From an uncultured Anaerococcus sp. (GTDB taxonomy: Bacteria; Bacillota; Clostridia; Tissierellales; Peptoniphilaceae), in assembly GCA_943913325.1 (NCBI GenBank), contig CALTXP010000015.1:1-26789 (forward strand): a stretch of DNA of 26,789 nt, read 5' to 3'. Below are positions 1-7,659 of the stretch, one piece after another. Within the stretch, counting starts at the first letter, position 1. Every line of letters begins with the position of its first letter. A model generated the notes under the pieces. The model was not told the origin of the DNA and made no database searches. It saw nothing but the letters and a program-made list of their open reading frames with translations. The position numbers and the translations under genes are program-made.

Positions 1-162
1 AAATTATATTAATAATTAATATTTATTAAATTTTTCATTTATATTTTTAATCAAAAAACTAGTACAAAACACAAATTTAAAGTATTTAAGCTCCTTTAAA
101 ACTGATGATTTCTAATACATATAAAGGTATATAATTTTCATTATTTTATTAAAAAATTACTA

Positions 163-191
163 TTGAAAAATGAAAACGTATACGTTATAAT
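163..191 (+). promoter_or_regulatory. Sigma-A type promoter of gdhA
   Basis: A -35 TTGAAA (163-168) and a -10 TATAAT (186-191) are separated by 17 bases, which is nearly ideal for a housekeeping promoter. It ends about 45 bases before the gdhA start, which has its own AGGAGG at 225-230. A perfect 12-base palindrome, AACGTATACGTT (175-186), fills the spacer and touches the -10, so a regulator bound there would block polymerase. The regulator is unknown. Confidence 0.85.
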
Positions 192-237
192 ATTAGCGTA
201 AACATTATTACAATAATTAGTCGTTAGGAGGAAAATA

Positions 238-1503
238 ATGACAGAAACATTAAACCCATTAGAGTCAGCCCAACAAAAAGTAAAAAAAGCTTGCGATAAG
301 CTAGGTGCTGATCCTGCAGTATATGAAATTTTAAAAGAACCTGAAAGAGTAATTGAAATCTCTATTCCAGTAAAAATGGATGATGGTTCAGTTAAAGTAT
401 TTAAAGGATGGCGTTCAGCTCACTCAACAGCAGTAGGTCCATCAAAAGGTGGATGTAGATTCCATCCAAATGTAAACTTAGATGAAGTTAAAGCTTTATC
501 ACTTTGGATGACTTTTAAAGGCGGAGCTCTTGGTTTACCATACGGTGGTGGTAAAGGTGGAGTTGCTGTAGATCCTAGCGAATTATCTGAAAGAGAACTT
601 GAACAAGTAGCTAGAGGTTATGTAAGAGGACTTTATAAATACCTAGGTGATAGAATTGATATTCCTGCTCCAGATGTTAATACAAACGGACAAATCATGA
701 GCTGGATGGTTGATGAATACGTTAAATTAAACGGAGATAGATTCGATATCGGTACATTTACTGGTAAACCAGTTGATTTTTCTGGATCTCAAGGACGTAA
801 CGAAGCTACAGGATTTGGTGTAGCAGTAGTTATAAGAGAAGCTGCTAAAAGATATGGTCTTGACATAAATACTGCAAAAATAGCTGTTCAAGGTTTTGGT
901 AATGTAGGAAGCTATACAGTTAAAAATATCGAAAGACAAGGCGGAAAAGTTAACGCTATAGCTGAATGGGATAAAAAAGAAGGAAACTACGCTTTATATA
1001 GCGAAGAAGGATTCGACTTTAAAGACCTATTAGCTTATAAGGAAGAAAATCACACACTAATAGGATATCCAAAAGCAGAAAAACTTTCTGAAAAAGATTT
1101 CTGGGAAGGTGAATGGGATATCTTAGTTCCAGCTGCTCTTGAGAATGTAATTACAAAAGATGTAGCAGAAAAATTAAATGTTAAATTAGTTTGTGAAGCT
1201 GCTAATGGCCCTACAACTCCAGAAGCTGATAAAGTTCTTGAAGAAAGAAATATTCCATTAACTCCAGATATCTTGACAAACTCTGGTGGAGTATTAGTAT
1301 CTTACTATGAATGGGTACAAAACCAATATGGTTATTATTGGGATGAAGCTGAAGTAGAAGAAAAACAAGAAGCTGATATGATGAAAGCTATCGAAGGTGT
1401 ATTCTCAGTTTGTGATGAATATGATGTAATCCCAAGAGATGGTGTTTATATGTACGCTATTCAATCAATCGAAAAAGCTATGAAATTAAGAGGATGGTAC
1501 TAA
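238..1503 (+). CDS. gdhA: Glutamate dehydrogenase
   Basis: This enzyme oxidatively deaminates glutamate to 2-oxoglutarate and ammonia in the cytoplasm, the entry step of glutamate fermentation. The 421 residues match the usual length of the hexameric Glu/Leu/Phe/Val dehydrogenase family. Visible are the substrate region GPSKGGCRFHP (67-77), the catalytic lysine in GGGKGG (K106), the conserved aspartate in PAPDVNT (D146) and a nucleotide-binding glycine motif, GFGNVG (219-224). An AGGAGG lies 7 bases before the ATG. It is the only plus-strand gene here and is transcribed alone between its own promoter and terminator. NAD specificity is likely for a fermenter but is not proven by the sequence. 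The neighbouring minus-strand genes also concern glutamate, which supports a catabolic role. Confidence 0.96.
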   Translation: MTETLNPLESAQQKVKKACDKLGADPAVYEILKEPERVIEISIPVKMDDGSVKVFKGWRSAHSTAVGPSKGGCRFHPNVNLDEVKALSLWMTFKGGALGLPYGGGKGGVAVDPSELSERELEQVARGYVRGLYKYLGDRIDIPAPDVNTNGQIMSWMVDEYVKLNGDRFDIGTFTGKPVDFSGSQGRNEATGFGVAVVIREAAKRYGLDINTAKIAVQGFGNVGSYTVKNIERQGGKVNAIAEWDKKEGNYALYSEEGFDFKDLLAYKEENHTLIGYPKAEKLSEKDFWEGEWDILVPAALENVITKDVAEKLNVKLVCEAANGPTTPEADKVLEERNIPLTPDILTNSGGVLVSYYEWVQNQYGYYWDEAEVEEKQEADMMKAIEGVFSVCDEYDVIPRDGVYMYAIQSIEKAMKLRGWY

Positions 1504-1534
1504 TTTAATTAGGATCGCAGACTAATTAATAATT

Positions 1535-1592
1535 AAAAATAGTGCGTAGAGTGATAATTATTGCTCTATGCACTATTTTTATTATTTTTTAT
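1535..1592 (+). terminator. Rho-independent terminator of gdhA
   Basis: A 17-bp stem (1535-1551 with 1564-1580, one G-T mismatch) with a 12-base loop begins 31 bases after the gdhA stop and runs into a T-rich tract. The A-rich left arm means it could also act on the minus strand. Confidence 0.85.
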
Positions 1593-1690
1593 ACTATAGC
1601 TAAACAAATAATTGCCGACTTTTCAGTATTTTATTTAAATCAATTACTTTACTTACCATATTATAAAATTTAACAAGCTTTACATTTAAA

Positions 1691-1718
1691 TATCCATAAC
1701 ACTGTCTACTTATGGATA
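1691..1718. repeat. Perfect 9-bp inverted repeat in the convergent intergenic region
   Basis: TATCCATAA (1691-1699) and TTATGGATA (1710-1718) are perfect inverted copies separated by 10 bases. It lies between the two converging terminators and has no T-tract of its own. It could be a protein-binding palindrome or a chance structure. The rest of the 388-base gap (1504-1891) holds the two terminators and AT-rich sequence in which I see no gene. Confidence 0.5.
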
Positions 1719-1819
1719 AATACTATCTAATATATACTAGTAAATATTAATAATATATTCCCTATATTCTTAATTACTATTTCTAATATAAAATTAAAAC
1801 TTAAAATAAATCGGAAAAA

Positions 1820-1854
1820 TACCCTCCTTACTGGTTTGTCCAGTAAAGAGGGTA
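1820..1854 (-). terminator. Terminator of the 2-hydroxyacid dehydrogenase gene
   Basis: A 14-bp stem (1821-1834 with 1840-1853, one mismatch), extended by a T-A pair, has a 5-base loop. On the minus strand it is followed by a T-rich stretch. It lies about 40 bases beyond the stop of the dehydrogenase gene. Confidence 0.85.
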
Positions 1855-1891
1855 CATATCATTTATAGCAGCTCTTATTATTTAAACCTAA

Positions 1892-2836
1892 TTATAAATC
1901 AAAGTGTTTTTTAATATTCCCTAGTACAACATCACCTATATCATCTTGAGAGTCTTTTGTAGATCCACCAATGTGTGGGGTAATATAGAATCTATCACAA
2001 TCAAATAATTTGCTTTCTACATGAGTATCTGTAGAATCAAGTCCACCTGCACCTAATTCATTTGAAATAGTATCGAAGTTTGCACCACCTATCACTTTAT
2101 TTTCTAGTGCATCATAAAGAGCATCTTCATTTACTATTCCACCTCTAGCAGCGTTGATTATAATAGCATCGTCTTTCATTTTTTCTAATTCTTCTTTACC
2201 TATCATATCCTTTGTATCAGCTGTTAGAGGAATGTGTAAAGTAATGATATCAGATTTTTCTAATATTTCATCAAGATCTGTTAGCTTTGTATAATCTTCT
2301 TTAATATCAGATTCTTTAAGGAATGGATCTCTTGCAAGTACATTCATATTAAATACATTTGCTATTTCTCCAACTCTTCTACCTATAGCTCCATAGCCTA
2401 TTATTCCGATAGTTTTATTTCTAAGCTCTCTACCTTCCCATCTATATTTATTCCAGATTCCATCATTTTTAATTTCATTTTGAGCTTGCACTGTATTTCT
2501 ATAAAGATCGAGCATTTTTGCTACTACAAGTTCTGCTACAGCGTTTGCATTAAGACCTGGTGAGTTGTATATTCCTATACCTTTTTCTTTAGCATAATCT
2601 TTATCAATATGGTTTGTTCCTGTTGAACCTACAAAGATTGCTTTTAGATTTTCACCTGCATCCATGATATCCTTATCTATAAATGGATCAACTCTCATTA
2701 TTAGCATATCATATGATGGAATAAGCCCCATTAATTTTTCCTTGCTAGGAAGCATTTCCTTGTCATATTCAATTCCTAATTCTCTTAATCCATTGTCAAT
2801 TTTATCTGACATATAGTCAATTATTAAGGCTTTCAT
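1892..2836 (-). CDS. D-2-hydroxyacid dehydrogenase (SerA-like; candidate 2-hydroxyglutarate dehydrogenase)
   Basis: This NAD(H)-dependent D-isomer-specific 2-hydroxyacid dehydrogenase has 314 residues and no C-terminal ACT domain. The Rossmann motif GYGAIG is at 147-152. The catalytic trio is present: R231 in AARGG, E260 and H288 in PHIGGST. The C-terminal STKDSQDDIG resembles 3-phosphoglycerate dehydrogenases. The substrate cannot be read from the sequence. SerA-type enzymes are known to reduce 2-oxoglutarate as a side reaction, and this gene faces gdhA and sits beside glutamate genes, so 2-oxoglutarate to D-2-hydroxyglutarate is a reasonable inference. Serine synthesis (serA) or another 2-oxoacid are the alternatives. 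The ATG has an AAAGGAG upstream, and the gene has its own promoter and terminator. Confidence 0.88.
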   Translation of the reverse strand: MKALIIDYMSDKIDNGLRELGIEYDKEMLPSKEKLMGLIPSYDMLIMRVDPFIDKDIMDAGENLKAIFVGSTGTNHIDKDYAKEKGIGIYNSPGLNANAVAELVVAKMLDLYRNTVQAQNEIKNDGIWNKYRWEGRELRNKTIGIIGYGAIGRRVGEIANVFNMNVLARDPFLKESDIKEDYTKLTDLDEILEKSDIITLHIPLTADTKDMIGKEELEKMKDDAIIINAARGGIVNEDALYDALENKVIGGANFDTISNELGAGGLDSTDTHVESKLFDCDRFYITPHIGGSTKDSQDDIGDVVLGNIKKHFDL

Positions 2837-2885
2837 TTAAAATTTCTCCTTTATTTTATGTGTTGTGATAACATTTTCATATACT

Positions 2886-2913
2886 ATTATAACACAGGCT
2901 ATTTTTTTATCAA
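2886..2913 (-). promoter_or_regulatory. Promoter of the 2-hydroxyacid dehydrogenase gene
   Basis: On the minus strand TTGATA (2908-2913) and TATAAT (2886-2891) are separated by 16 bases, and a TG one base before the -10 makes it an extended -10. A small inverted repeat, TGTT-N5-AACA (2861-2873), lies just after the expected transcription start and may be an operator. Confidence 0.8.
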
Positions 2914-2949
2914 CATCTATTTTCTATAGTTTTTTTATTTTATTTTTAT

Positions 2950-3741
2950 TTAATTGTATAACTTTCTGTAAAGGTCTTCTCTTCTATCTTTTAAGATTTT
3001 AAATGTTTCTTTGTAATCTTTAGTATCATTTATATCTATACTCTTTGTCTTTATAGGACCTTTAGTATTGGGATCTATTATATATCTTCCCATAGGATCA
3101 ACTATCTGGGAATGCCCTCCAAAGTATCCTTCGTAAGCTCTACCAGTAGAATTTACACCAACAACAAATATCTGGTTTTCAATAGCCCTTGCTCTAATTA
3201 AGCTATCATAGTTAATCATCCAATCTTGATGCCAAGCTGCTGGATTAAATAAGACATCTACTCCATCTAGGGCATAGGATGTAACCCATGAAGCAAACTC
3301 TATATCATAACAGATTACAACTCCACACCTTATACCATCTATTTCAAAGATGAGTCTATCATTTCCAGCTTTTACTATGTCCTTTTCTCCAGAACTTGAA
3401 TATAAATGGGTCTTATCATAACTACCAAGGATATTACCAGACCTATCAAAAACATAAGAGGTATTGTAAATCTCTTCATCTCTTTTTTCTAAAATTGATC
3501 CACCAACTATATAAGTATGTAATTTCTTAGATAGCTTTGCCATTAATTCTTTGGTATATTCTCCATTATTATCTGCATACTCTCTTGCCTGATAATCGAT
3601 TTCAGCGGTATTAAATATTTCTGGCAAGACTATGACATCAGGATTTCCTTCTCCCGCTTTTTTTACTAAATCTTCTATTAGATTAAAATTATAATCATTA
3701 TTTAATCTAATAAGTTCTGCTTCTATTAGGGATATTTTCAT
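2950..3741 (-). CDS. Carbon-nitrogen hydrolase (nitrilase superfamily amidase), copy 1
   Basis: The protein belongs to the Nit1/Nit2-like branch of the nitrilase superfamily, which hydrolyses small amides through a Glu-Lys-Cys triad. Here the triad is E41 (LPEIFNT), K110 (YDKTHLY) and C144 (VICYDIEF). I place the start at the ATG at 3741, giving 263 residues, because an AAAGG lies about 10 bases upstream; a longer frame to 3774 has no comparable ribosome site. A paralogue at 14009-14779 has all three catalytic residues at the same positions. The neighbouring glutamate genes make omega-amidase (2-oxoglutaramate) or another glutamine-derived amide plausible substrates, but specificity cannot be read here. 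It may be cotranscribed from the 5-oxoproline operon past the 3797-3836 hairpin. Confidence 0.9.
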   Translation of the reverse strand: MKISLIEAELIRLNNDYNFNLIEDLVKKAGEGNPDVIVLPEIFNTAEIDYQAREYADNNGEYTKELMAKLSKKLHTYIVGGSILEKRDEEIYNTSYVFDRSGNILGSYDKTHLYSSSGEKDIVKAGNDRLIFEIDGIRCGVVICYDIEFASWVTSYALDGVDVLFNPAAWHQDWMINYDSLIRARAIENQIFVVGVNSTGRAYEGYFGGHSQIVDPMGRYIIDPNTKGPIKTKSIDINDTKDYKETFKILKDRREDLYRKLYN

Positions 3742-3796
3742 TAATAATTGCCTTTCATACAAAAATTGCCACACAAAAATAAAAATAAGCTTTTTA

Positions 3797-3836
3797 AGAG
3801 CTAACTTAATAGTATTATGACCTATAAGTTAGCTCT
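3797..3836 (-). terminator. Perfect 12-bp hairpin after the 5-oxoproline operon
   Basis: AGAGCTAACTTA (3797-3808) pairs perfectly with 3825-3836 across a 16-base loop. On the minus strand it lies 45 bases beyond the DUF1445 stop and before the amidase gene. The sequence after the stem is TTAAAAAGC followed by T-rich stretches, so the U-tract is displaced. It may be a weak or partial terminator, or a processing or stability hairpin between the operon and the amidase. Confidence 0.55.
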
Positions 3837-3880
3837 ATTAAAACGATAATTATTTATAATTTTTACAGCAATTTTTATAA

Positions 3881-4678
3881 TTAAAATACTGATACATATG
3901 CGTCTTTTTTATCTAATATAAGCATATGACCAGGTGCATGAGTAATCATAATTTCTGGTTTTGAAGCCATAGCGACAGCTTGTGGTGTTACTCCACAAGC
4001 CCAAAATACTGGAATTTCACCCTCTTTAAAATCACTTCTTTCACCAAAGTCTGGATTATTAATATCTTTTATACCAATTACATTAGGATCTCCTATATGG
4101 ATTGGTGCTCCATGAGTGGCTGGAAATCTTGCGGTTACTGTACTAGCTCTTACTACATCCTCATATGGTATAGGTCTCATGGAAACTACCATATTACCAT
4201 GAAAAGCCCCCGCACTTTCACATTCAATATTTGTAATATACATTGGAACATTATGTTCATCTTCTATGTGTCTTACAGGAATACCTGCTTCAATCATAGC
4301 TTTTTCAAATGAGAATGAACATCCTATTACGAATGTTACAAAGTCATCTCGCCAAACACTATTAAGATCAGTAACTTCTTCTTTGAATTCACCATTTTCA
4401 TAGATTCTATATTTTGGTATATCTGTTTTTATATCAGCTCCATCAGCCATAATCTTAGTTAATGATGATCCTTCATCTAATACTTCAAGTATTGGACAAG
4501 GTTTTGGATTTCTTTGGGCAAAGAGTAAAAAATCATAAGCATATTTTTTTGGTAAAATAGCAAGGTTTGCTTGTAAATATCCTTCACTCATTCCTGATGT
4601 AGGCATATTTACTTCACCCCTTCTTATTAGTCCTCTAACTTCCTTAGGACTCATATTTGAAAGTTCTCTTAGATTCAT
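3881..4678 (-). CDS. ycsI: DUF1445 / YcsI-type putative hydro-lyase (D-glutamate cyclase-like family)
   Basis: The 265 residues are full length for the DUF1445 (UPF0317) family, represented by B. subtilis YcsI. Conserved family blocks are visible: RNPKPCPILEV (56-66), GCSFSFE (119-125), MVVSMRPI (163-170) and HGAPIHIGDP (189-198). The family is annotated as putative hydro-lyase; the mammalian member DGLUCY interconverts D-glutamate and 5-oxo-D-proline. This is the last gene of the 5-oxoprolinase operon, and its start overlaps the pxpC stop by 4 bases, as expected for translational coupling. A role in handling 5-oxo-D-proline or D-glutamate beside PxpABC is inference. No signal peptide or membrane segment is seen. 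Confidence 0.9.
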   Translation of the reverse strand: MNLRELSNMSPKEVRGLIRRGEVNMPTSGMSEGYLQANLAILPKKYAYDFLLFAQRNPKPCPILEVLDEGSSLTKIMADGADIKTDIPKYRIYENGEFKEEVTDLNSVWRDDFVTFVIGCSFSFEKAMIEAGIPVRHIEDEHNVPMYITNIECESAGAFHGNMVVSMRPIPYEDVVRASTVTARFPATHGAPIHIGDPNVIGIKDINNPDFGERSDFKEGEIPVFWACGVTPQAVAMASKPEIMITHAPGHMLILDKKDAYVSVF

Positions 4679-5619
4679 GAGTTTAGCTCCTTAGCTATAG
4701 TTTCAAAAGTTTCATAGTAGTCACGAGCAATCTTATTTGCCTCTTCTGGACTTACTTCTGTAAATATTATCTTATCTTTATAATTAAGATTTCCTAATTT
4801 ATGAATATCAGCAGTAATTACAGTCCCAATCTTTGTATATCCACCAGTTGTTTGCCTATCTACAAATAGAATAATTGGCTGTCCATTAGAAGGAACTTGT
4901 ATTGACCCTAGAGCTGTACCATCAGATATTATATCTGCTGATTCTTTATGCGCAATTTTATTTCCTGAAAGCCTTATACCCATACGGTCAAAATCTTTTG
5001 TTACTGTATAGCCACCTGAATTAAAGAAATCAAATATTCCTTTGTCAGTAAAAGCATCGTCTTGTGGTCCTCTTACTACTCTTAATTCACTAAATTTAGA
5101 ATATTGATTTATATATTTTAAAGAAAGCTTTCTTTCTTTTTTATCTTCGGATACTTTTACATCAAAGCTATCATCTGTCATTAACTTGCGACCTTCATAA
5201 CCACCTATAGCAGTCTTTAGATTTGTAGATTTTGAACCATTAACTACCGGAACATCAATTTCTCCACCGAAAGCTATATAGCCTCTAAATCCATTTTTAG
5301 CAGCAGCTAAGTTTAATTCATCGCCTTCTTTTACTAAATAAGATCTATAATTTTCTACAGCTTCTCCGTTTATATTCGCAGAAAAATCTGCTCCTGTAAT
5401 AGCAATTAGCATAGCTTCATTAAATTTAAAACTTGAACCTAAAAATGCCATTTCAATTACAGCTTCATCTTTATCATTTCCTACAAGTAGATTAGCTATT
5501 CTAGCATTATAATCGTCTGCAAAGCCTGAAACATTGATACCTATTTCTTGGTAACCATATCTTCCACTATCTTGTATAGTAGATAACATACCACCATTTA
5601 TAACTTCAACATTAGCCAC
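4675..5619 (-). CDS. pxpC: 5-oxoprolinase subunit PxpC (KipA family)
   Basis: PxpC is the biotin-dependent-carboxyltransferase-like subunit of the ATP-dependent 5-oxoprolinase PxpABC, which opens 5-oxoproline to glutamate. At 314 residues it has the normal family length. The N-terminus has the typical TIQDSGRYGYQEIGI block (14-28), then ANLLVGN and the ITGADFSA segment; QTTGGYTKIGTVI, near the C-terminal end of the frame, is also characteristic. In B. subtilis the orthologue KipA partners KipI. It overlaps pxpB by 8 bases upstream and ycsI by 4 bases downstream, so subunits B and C and YcsI are probably made in fixed proportion. Confidence 0.94.
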   Translation of the reverse strand: MANVEVINGGMLSTIQDSGRYGYQEIGINVSGFADDYNARIANLLVGNDKDEAVIEMAFLGSSFKFNEAMLIAITGADFSANINGEAVENYRSYLVKEGDELNLAAAKNGFRGYIAFGGEIDVPVVNGSKSTNLKTAIGGYEGRKLMTDDSFDVKVSEDKKERKLSLKYINQYSKFSELRVVRGPQDDAFTDKGIFDFFNSGGYTVTKDFDRMGIRLSGNKIAHKESADIISDGTALGSIQVPSNGQPIILFVDRQTTGGYTKIGTVITADIHKLGNLNYKDKIIFTEVSPEEANKIARDYYETFETIAKELNS

Positions 5620-6358
5620 GGAGTTCCCCCCTCTTAACTTCTTTTATATTTACCTTATAAGTTCCAGCATTAACCTCTTCTAAAATCTCATTATATGTTT
5701 TATCGTCAACTGAAACATATCTAATATAATCTCCTGCATTTATAAATACTGGAGATTCTGGATTAGATGAATCATAAAGCTTTACTGGTGTTCTGCCTAT
5801 TAGTTGCCATCCTCCAGGTGATTCTAGTGGGTACATACCTGTTTGTGTTCCTGCTATACCAACTGATCCAGGTACTATTTTAAGTCTTGGAGATGAAAGT
5901 CTTGGAGTAGCTATTCTCTCATCAAGTCCACCTAGATAAGTAAAACCTGGCAAAAATCCCATCATATATACCAAATAATCTACCCCAGCATGTATCTTTA
6001 TAACTTCATCTTCGGAAAGTCCTGCATTTTTTGCGACATTAGCTATATCAGGACCATATTCTCCCCCATAAAGTGTTGGGATTTCTATTAGTCTAACATT
6101 TCCATCTGAAAGATTGGTATCTGCTATTTCTATAGAATCTAATTTTTCCACAAGTTCATTAAAAGTGAAGACTCTAGGATCATAATTGATTAGTATTGAT
6201 CTATAAGTTGGTAAAATATCAACAATACCATTTAGTTTTTCATCTTTAAGATAATTTACTACCTGAGATATACTTGCATTAATTTCTTTACTAATTTCAT
6301 TACCAAATTCCATTACAAGAGCGCTATCTCCTGATGGTAAATATTTTATATTCTCCAT
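5612..6358 (-). CDS. pxpB: 5-oxoprolinase subunit PxpB (KipI family)
   Basis: PxpB pairs with PxpC in the 5-oxoprolinase complex; the B. subtilis orthologue KipI also inhibits the sporulation kinase KinA. The 248 residues contain the family signatures GFLPGFTYLGG (134-144), ERIATPR (147-153) and a long conserved stretch at 164-191 that includes QTGMYPLESPGGWQLIGRTP. The ribosome site AAAGG lies just before the ATG, and 13 bases separate it from the preceding transporter gene. No kipR-type IclR regulator is present in this operon, unlike in Bacillus. A sporulation role is not suggested by anything in the window. Confidence 0.94.
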   Translation of the reverse strand: MENIKYLPSGDSALVMEFGNEISKEINASISQVVNYLKDEKLNGIVDILPTYRSILINYDPRVFTFNELVEKLDSIEIADTNLSDGNVRLIEIPTLYGGEYGPDIANVAKNAGLSEDEVIKIHAGVDYLVYMMGFLPGFTYLGGLDERIATPRLSSPRLKIVPGSVGIAGTQTGMYPLESPGGWQLIGRTPVKLYDSSNPESPVFINAGDYIRYVSVDDKTYNEILEEVNAGTYKVNIKEVKRGELRG

Positions 6359-6371
6359 TATATCTTTTCCT

Positions 6372-7658
6372 TTATATTCCTACGCTTACCATTTCAATCA
6401 AAGTTTTTATACTCATAATTCCAGTAAATATAACAACTAATATACCAAGAACATATAATAGTTTTGAGTGCTTATATTCTCCTATAATATCTTTTTTTCT
6501 ACTTGCAGTTAACATTACAGCAAGTGTTATAGGTAAAATAAATCCATTTAATGTTCCTACTACTACAAGTAATTTTTGTGGTTTACCTATAATAATAAAT
6601 ACTATTGTTGAAATTACTAAAAATAAATTAGTAATCAAGGATTCTTTTTTTGCAACAGTAGTTGATAAAGTTTTAAGGAATGATACAGATGTATACGCTG
6701 CACCTACTATAGGAGTAAGTGATGCTAGGAAGAATAAAAGCCCAAATACCTTATATCCTATATTTCCTGCTCCAACCCTAAAAGCTGTTGCTGCAATGTC
6801 TTGAGGATCAATTTGATCACGCGCTATTCTTACAGCACCTAGTATAGCTAAGAATAATAATACTCTCATAATAAACGCTACTACTATACCGAGCAAGGCT
6901 GATTTATTAACTTCATCAAGATTTTCTTCTCCTGTTATACCGGCATCAATAAGCCTATGGCCACCTGAAAAAATAATATATCCACCTACTGTACCGCCTA
7001 TTAATGTAATAATTGCAGGGAATAAATCAGTCATTGATTTTTCTGGAACTATCATAGATCCAAAAGCTTCTCCTACTGGAGGTTTTGTCTTTATAGCAAC
7101 ATATGTTATAAGGATTATCATTATAATCCCAAAGTATTTTGATGTTTGATCTAAAATACTTTTAGCTTTTGGATTAGAGAATATTAAAATTCCTATAATA
7201 CCACCTATAGCAGCACCTATTCTTGGATCTAGTCCAAATAAAATGTTTAAACCAATACCTGCACCGCCTACATTACCAATGTTAAAAGCAAGACCTCCAA
7301 TTGATACCAAAGCAGCTATAAAATAACCTAAACCAGGTAACACTTTATTAGCTATATCTTGTCCTCTCATACCTGATACAGATATAATTCTCCAAACATT
7401 TAGTTGAGCTATTAGAGAAATAAGTACAGAAGCTAATATTACGAAAGCAAAAGACTTATCTAGGTCAAATGTAAATTTACCAGTTTGAGCTATAAATCCG
7501 GGTCCACATGATGATGCAGCCATTAAAAATGCTGCACCAATTAGGACTGAAGGATTAGACTTGCTTTTATTCTTCAAAGATTTTGCTGTAGACTTATCTT
7601 TAGATTCGTATACAGCTTTATCATTAGTAACATTTGTATTTTTATTGTTTTTTTTCAT
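6372..7658 (-). CDS. ycsG: NRAMP-related transporter of the 5-oxoproline operon (YcsG family)
   Basis: This 428-residue integral membrane protein has about 11 hydrophobic segments after a 35-residue Lys/Asn/Ser-rich cytoplasmic extension. It aligns by pattern with the NRAMP fold: GPGFIA in the first segment (52-57) and the sixth-segment region GGTVGGYIIFSGGH (221-234). The metal-binding motifs of true NRAMP proteins, DPGN in helix 1 and MPH in helix 6, are not there. It therefore probably does not move Mn2+ or Fe2+. Its place between pxpA and pxpB suggests uptake of 5-oxoproline or a related compound, which is inference. The start is one base after the pxpA stop, with AGGGA inside the pxpA tail. 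Confidence 0.85.
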   Translation of the reverse strand: MKKNNKNTNVTNDKAVYESKDKSTAKSLKNKSKSNPSVLIGAAFLMAASSCGPGFIAQTGKFTFDLDKSFAFVILASVLISLIAQLNVWRIISVSGMRGQDIANKVLPGLGYFIAALVSIGGLAFNIGNVGGAGIGLNILFGLDPRIGAAIGGIIGILIFSNPKAKSILDQTSKYFGIIMIILITYVAIKTKPPVGEAFGSMIVPEKSMTDLFPAIITLIGGTVGGYIIFSGGHRLIDAGITGEENLDEVNKSALLGIVVAFIMRVLLFLAILGAVRIARDQIDPQDIAATAFRVGAGNIGYKVFGLLFFLASLTPIVGAAYTSVSFLKTLSTTVAKKESLITNLFLVISTIVFIIIGKPQKLLVVVGTLNGFILPITLAVMLTASRKKDIIGEYKHSKLLYVLGILVVIFTGIMSIKTLIEMVSVGI

Positions 7659-7659
7659 T

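Noticed and set aside
1..162. A gene or RNA at the left edge
   Set aside because: All frames are interrupted within a few codons; an AAAGGAG on the minus strand near 90-100 leads to no sustained frame.
3980..4312. Plus-strand frame of 110 codons
   Set aside because: Antisense to the DUF1445 gene, rich in Trp, Tyr, Ile and Cys as expected from reverse reading, no homology recognised.
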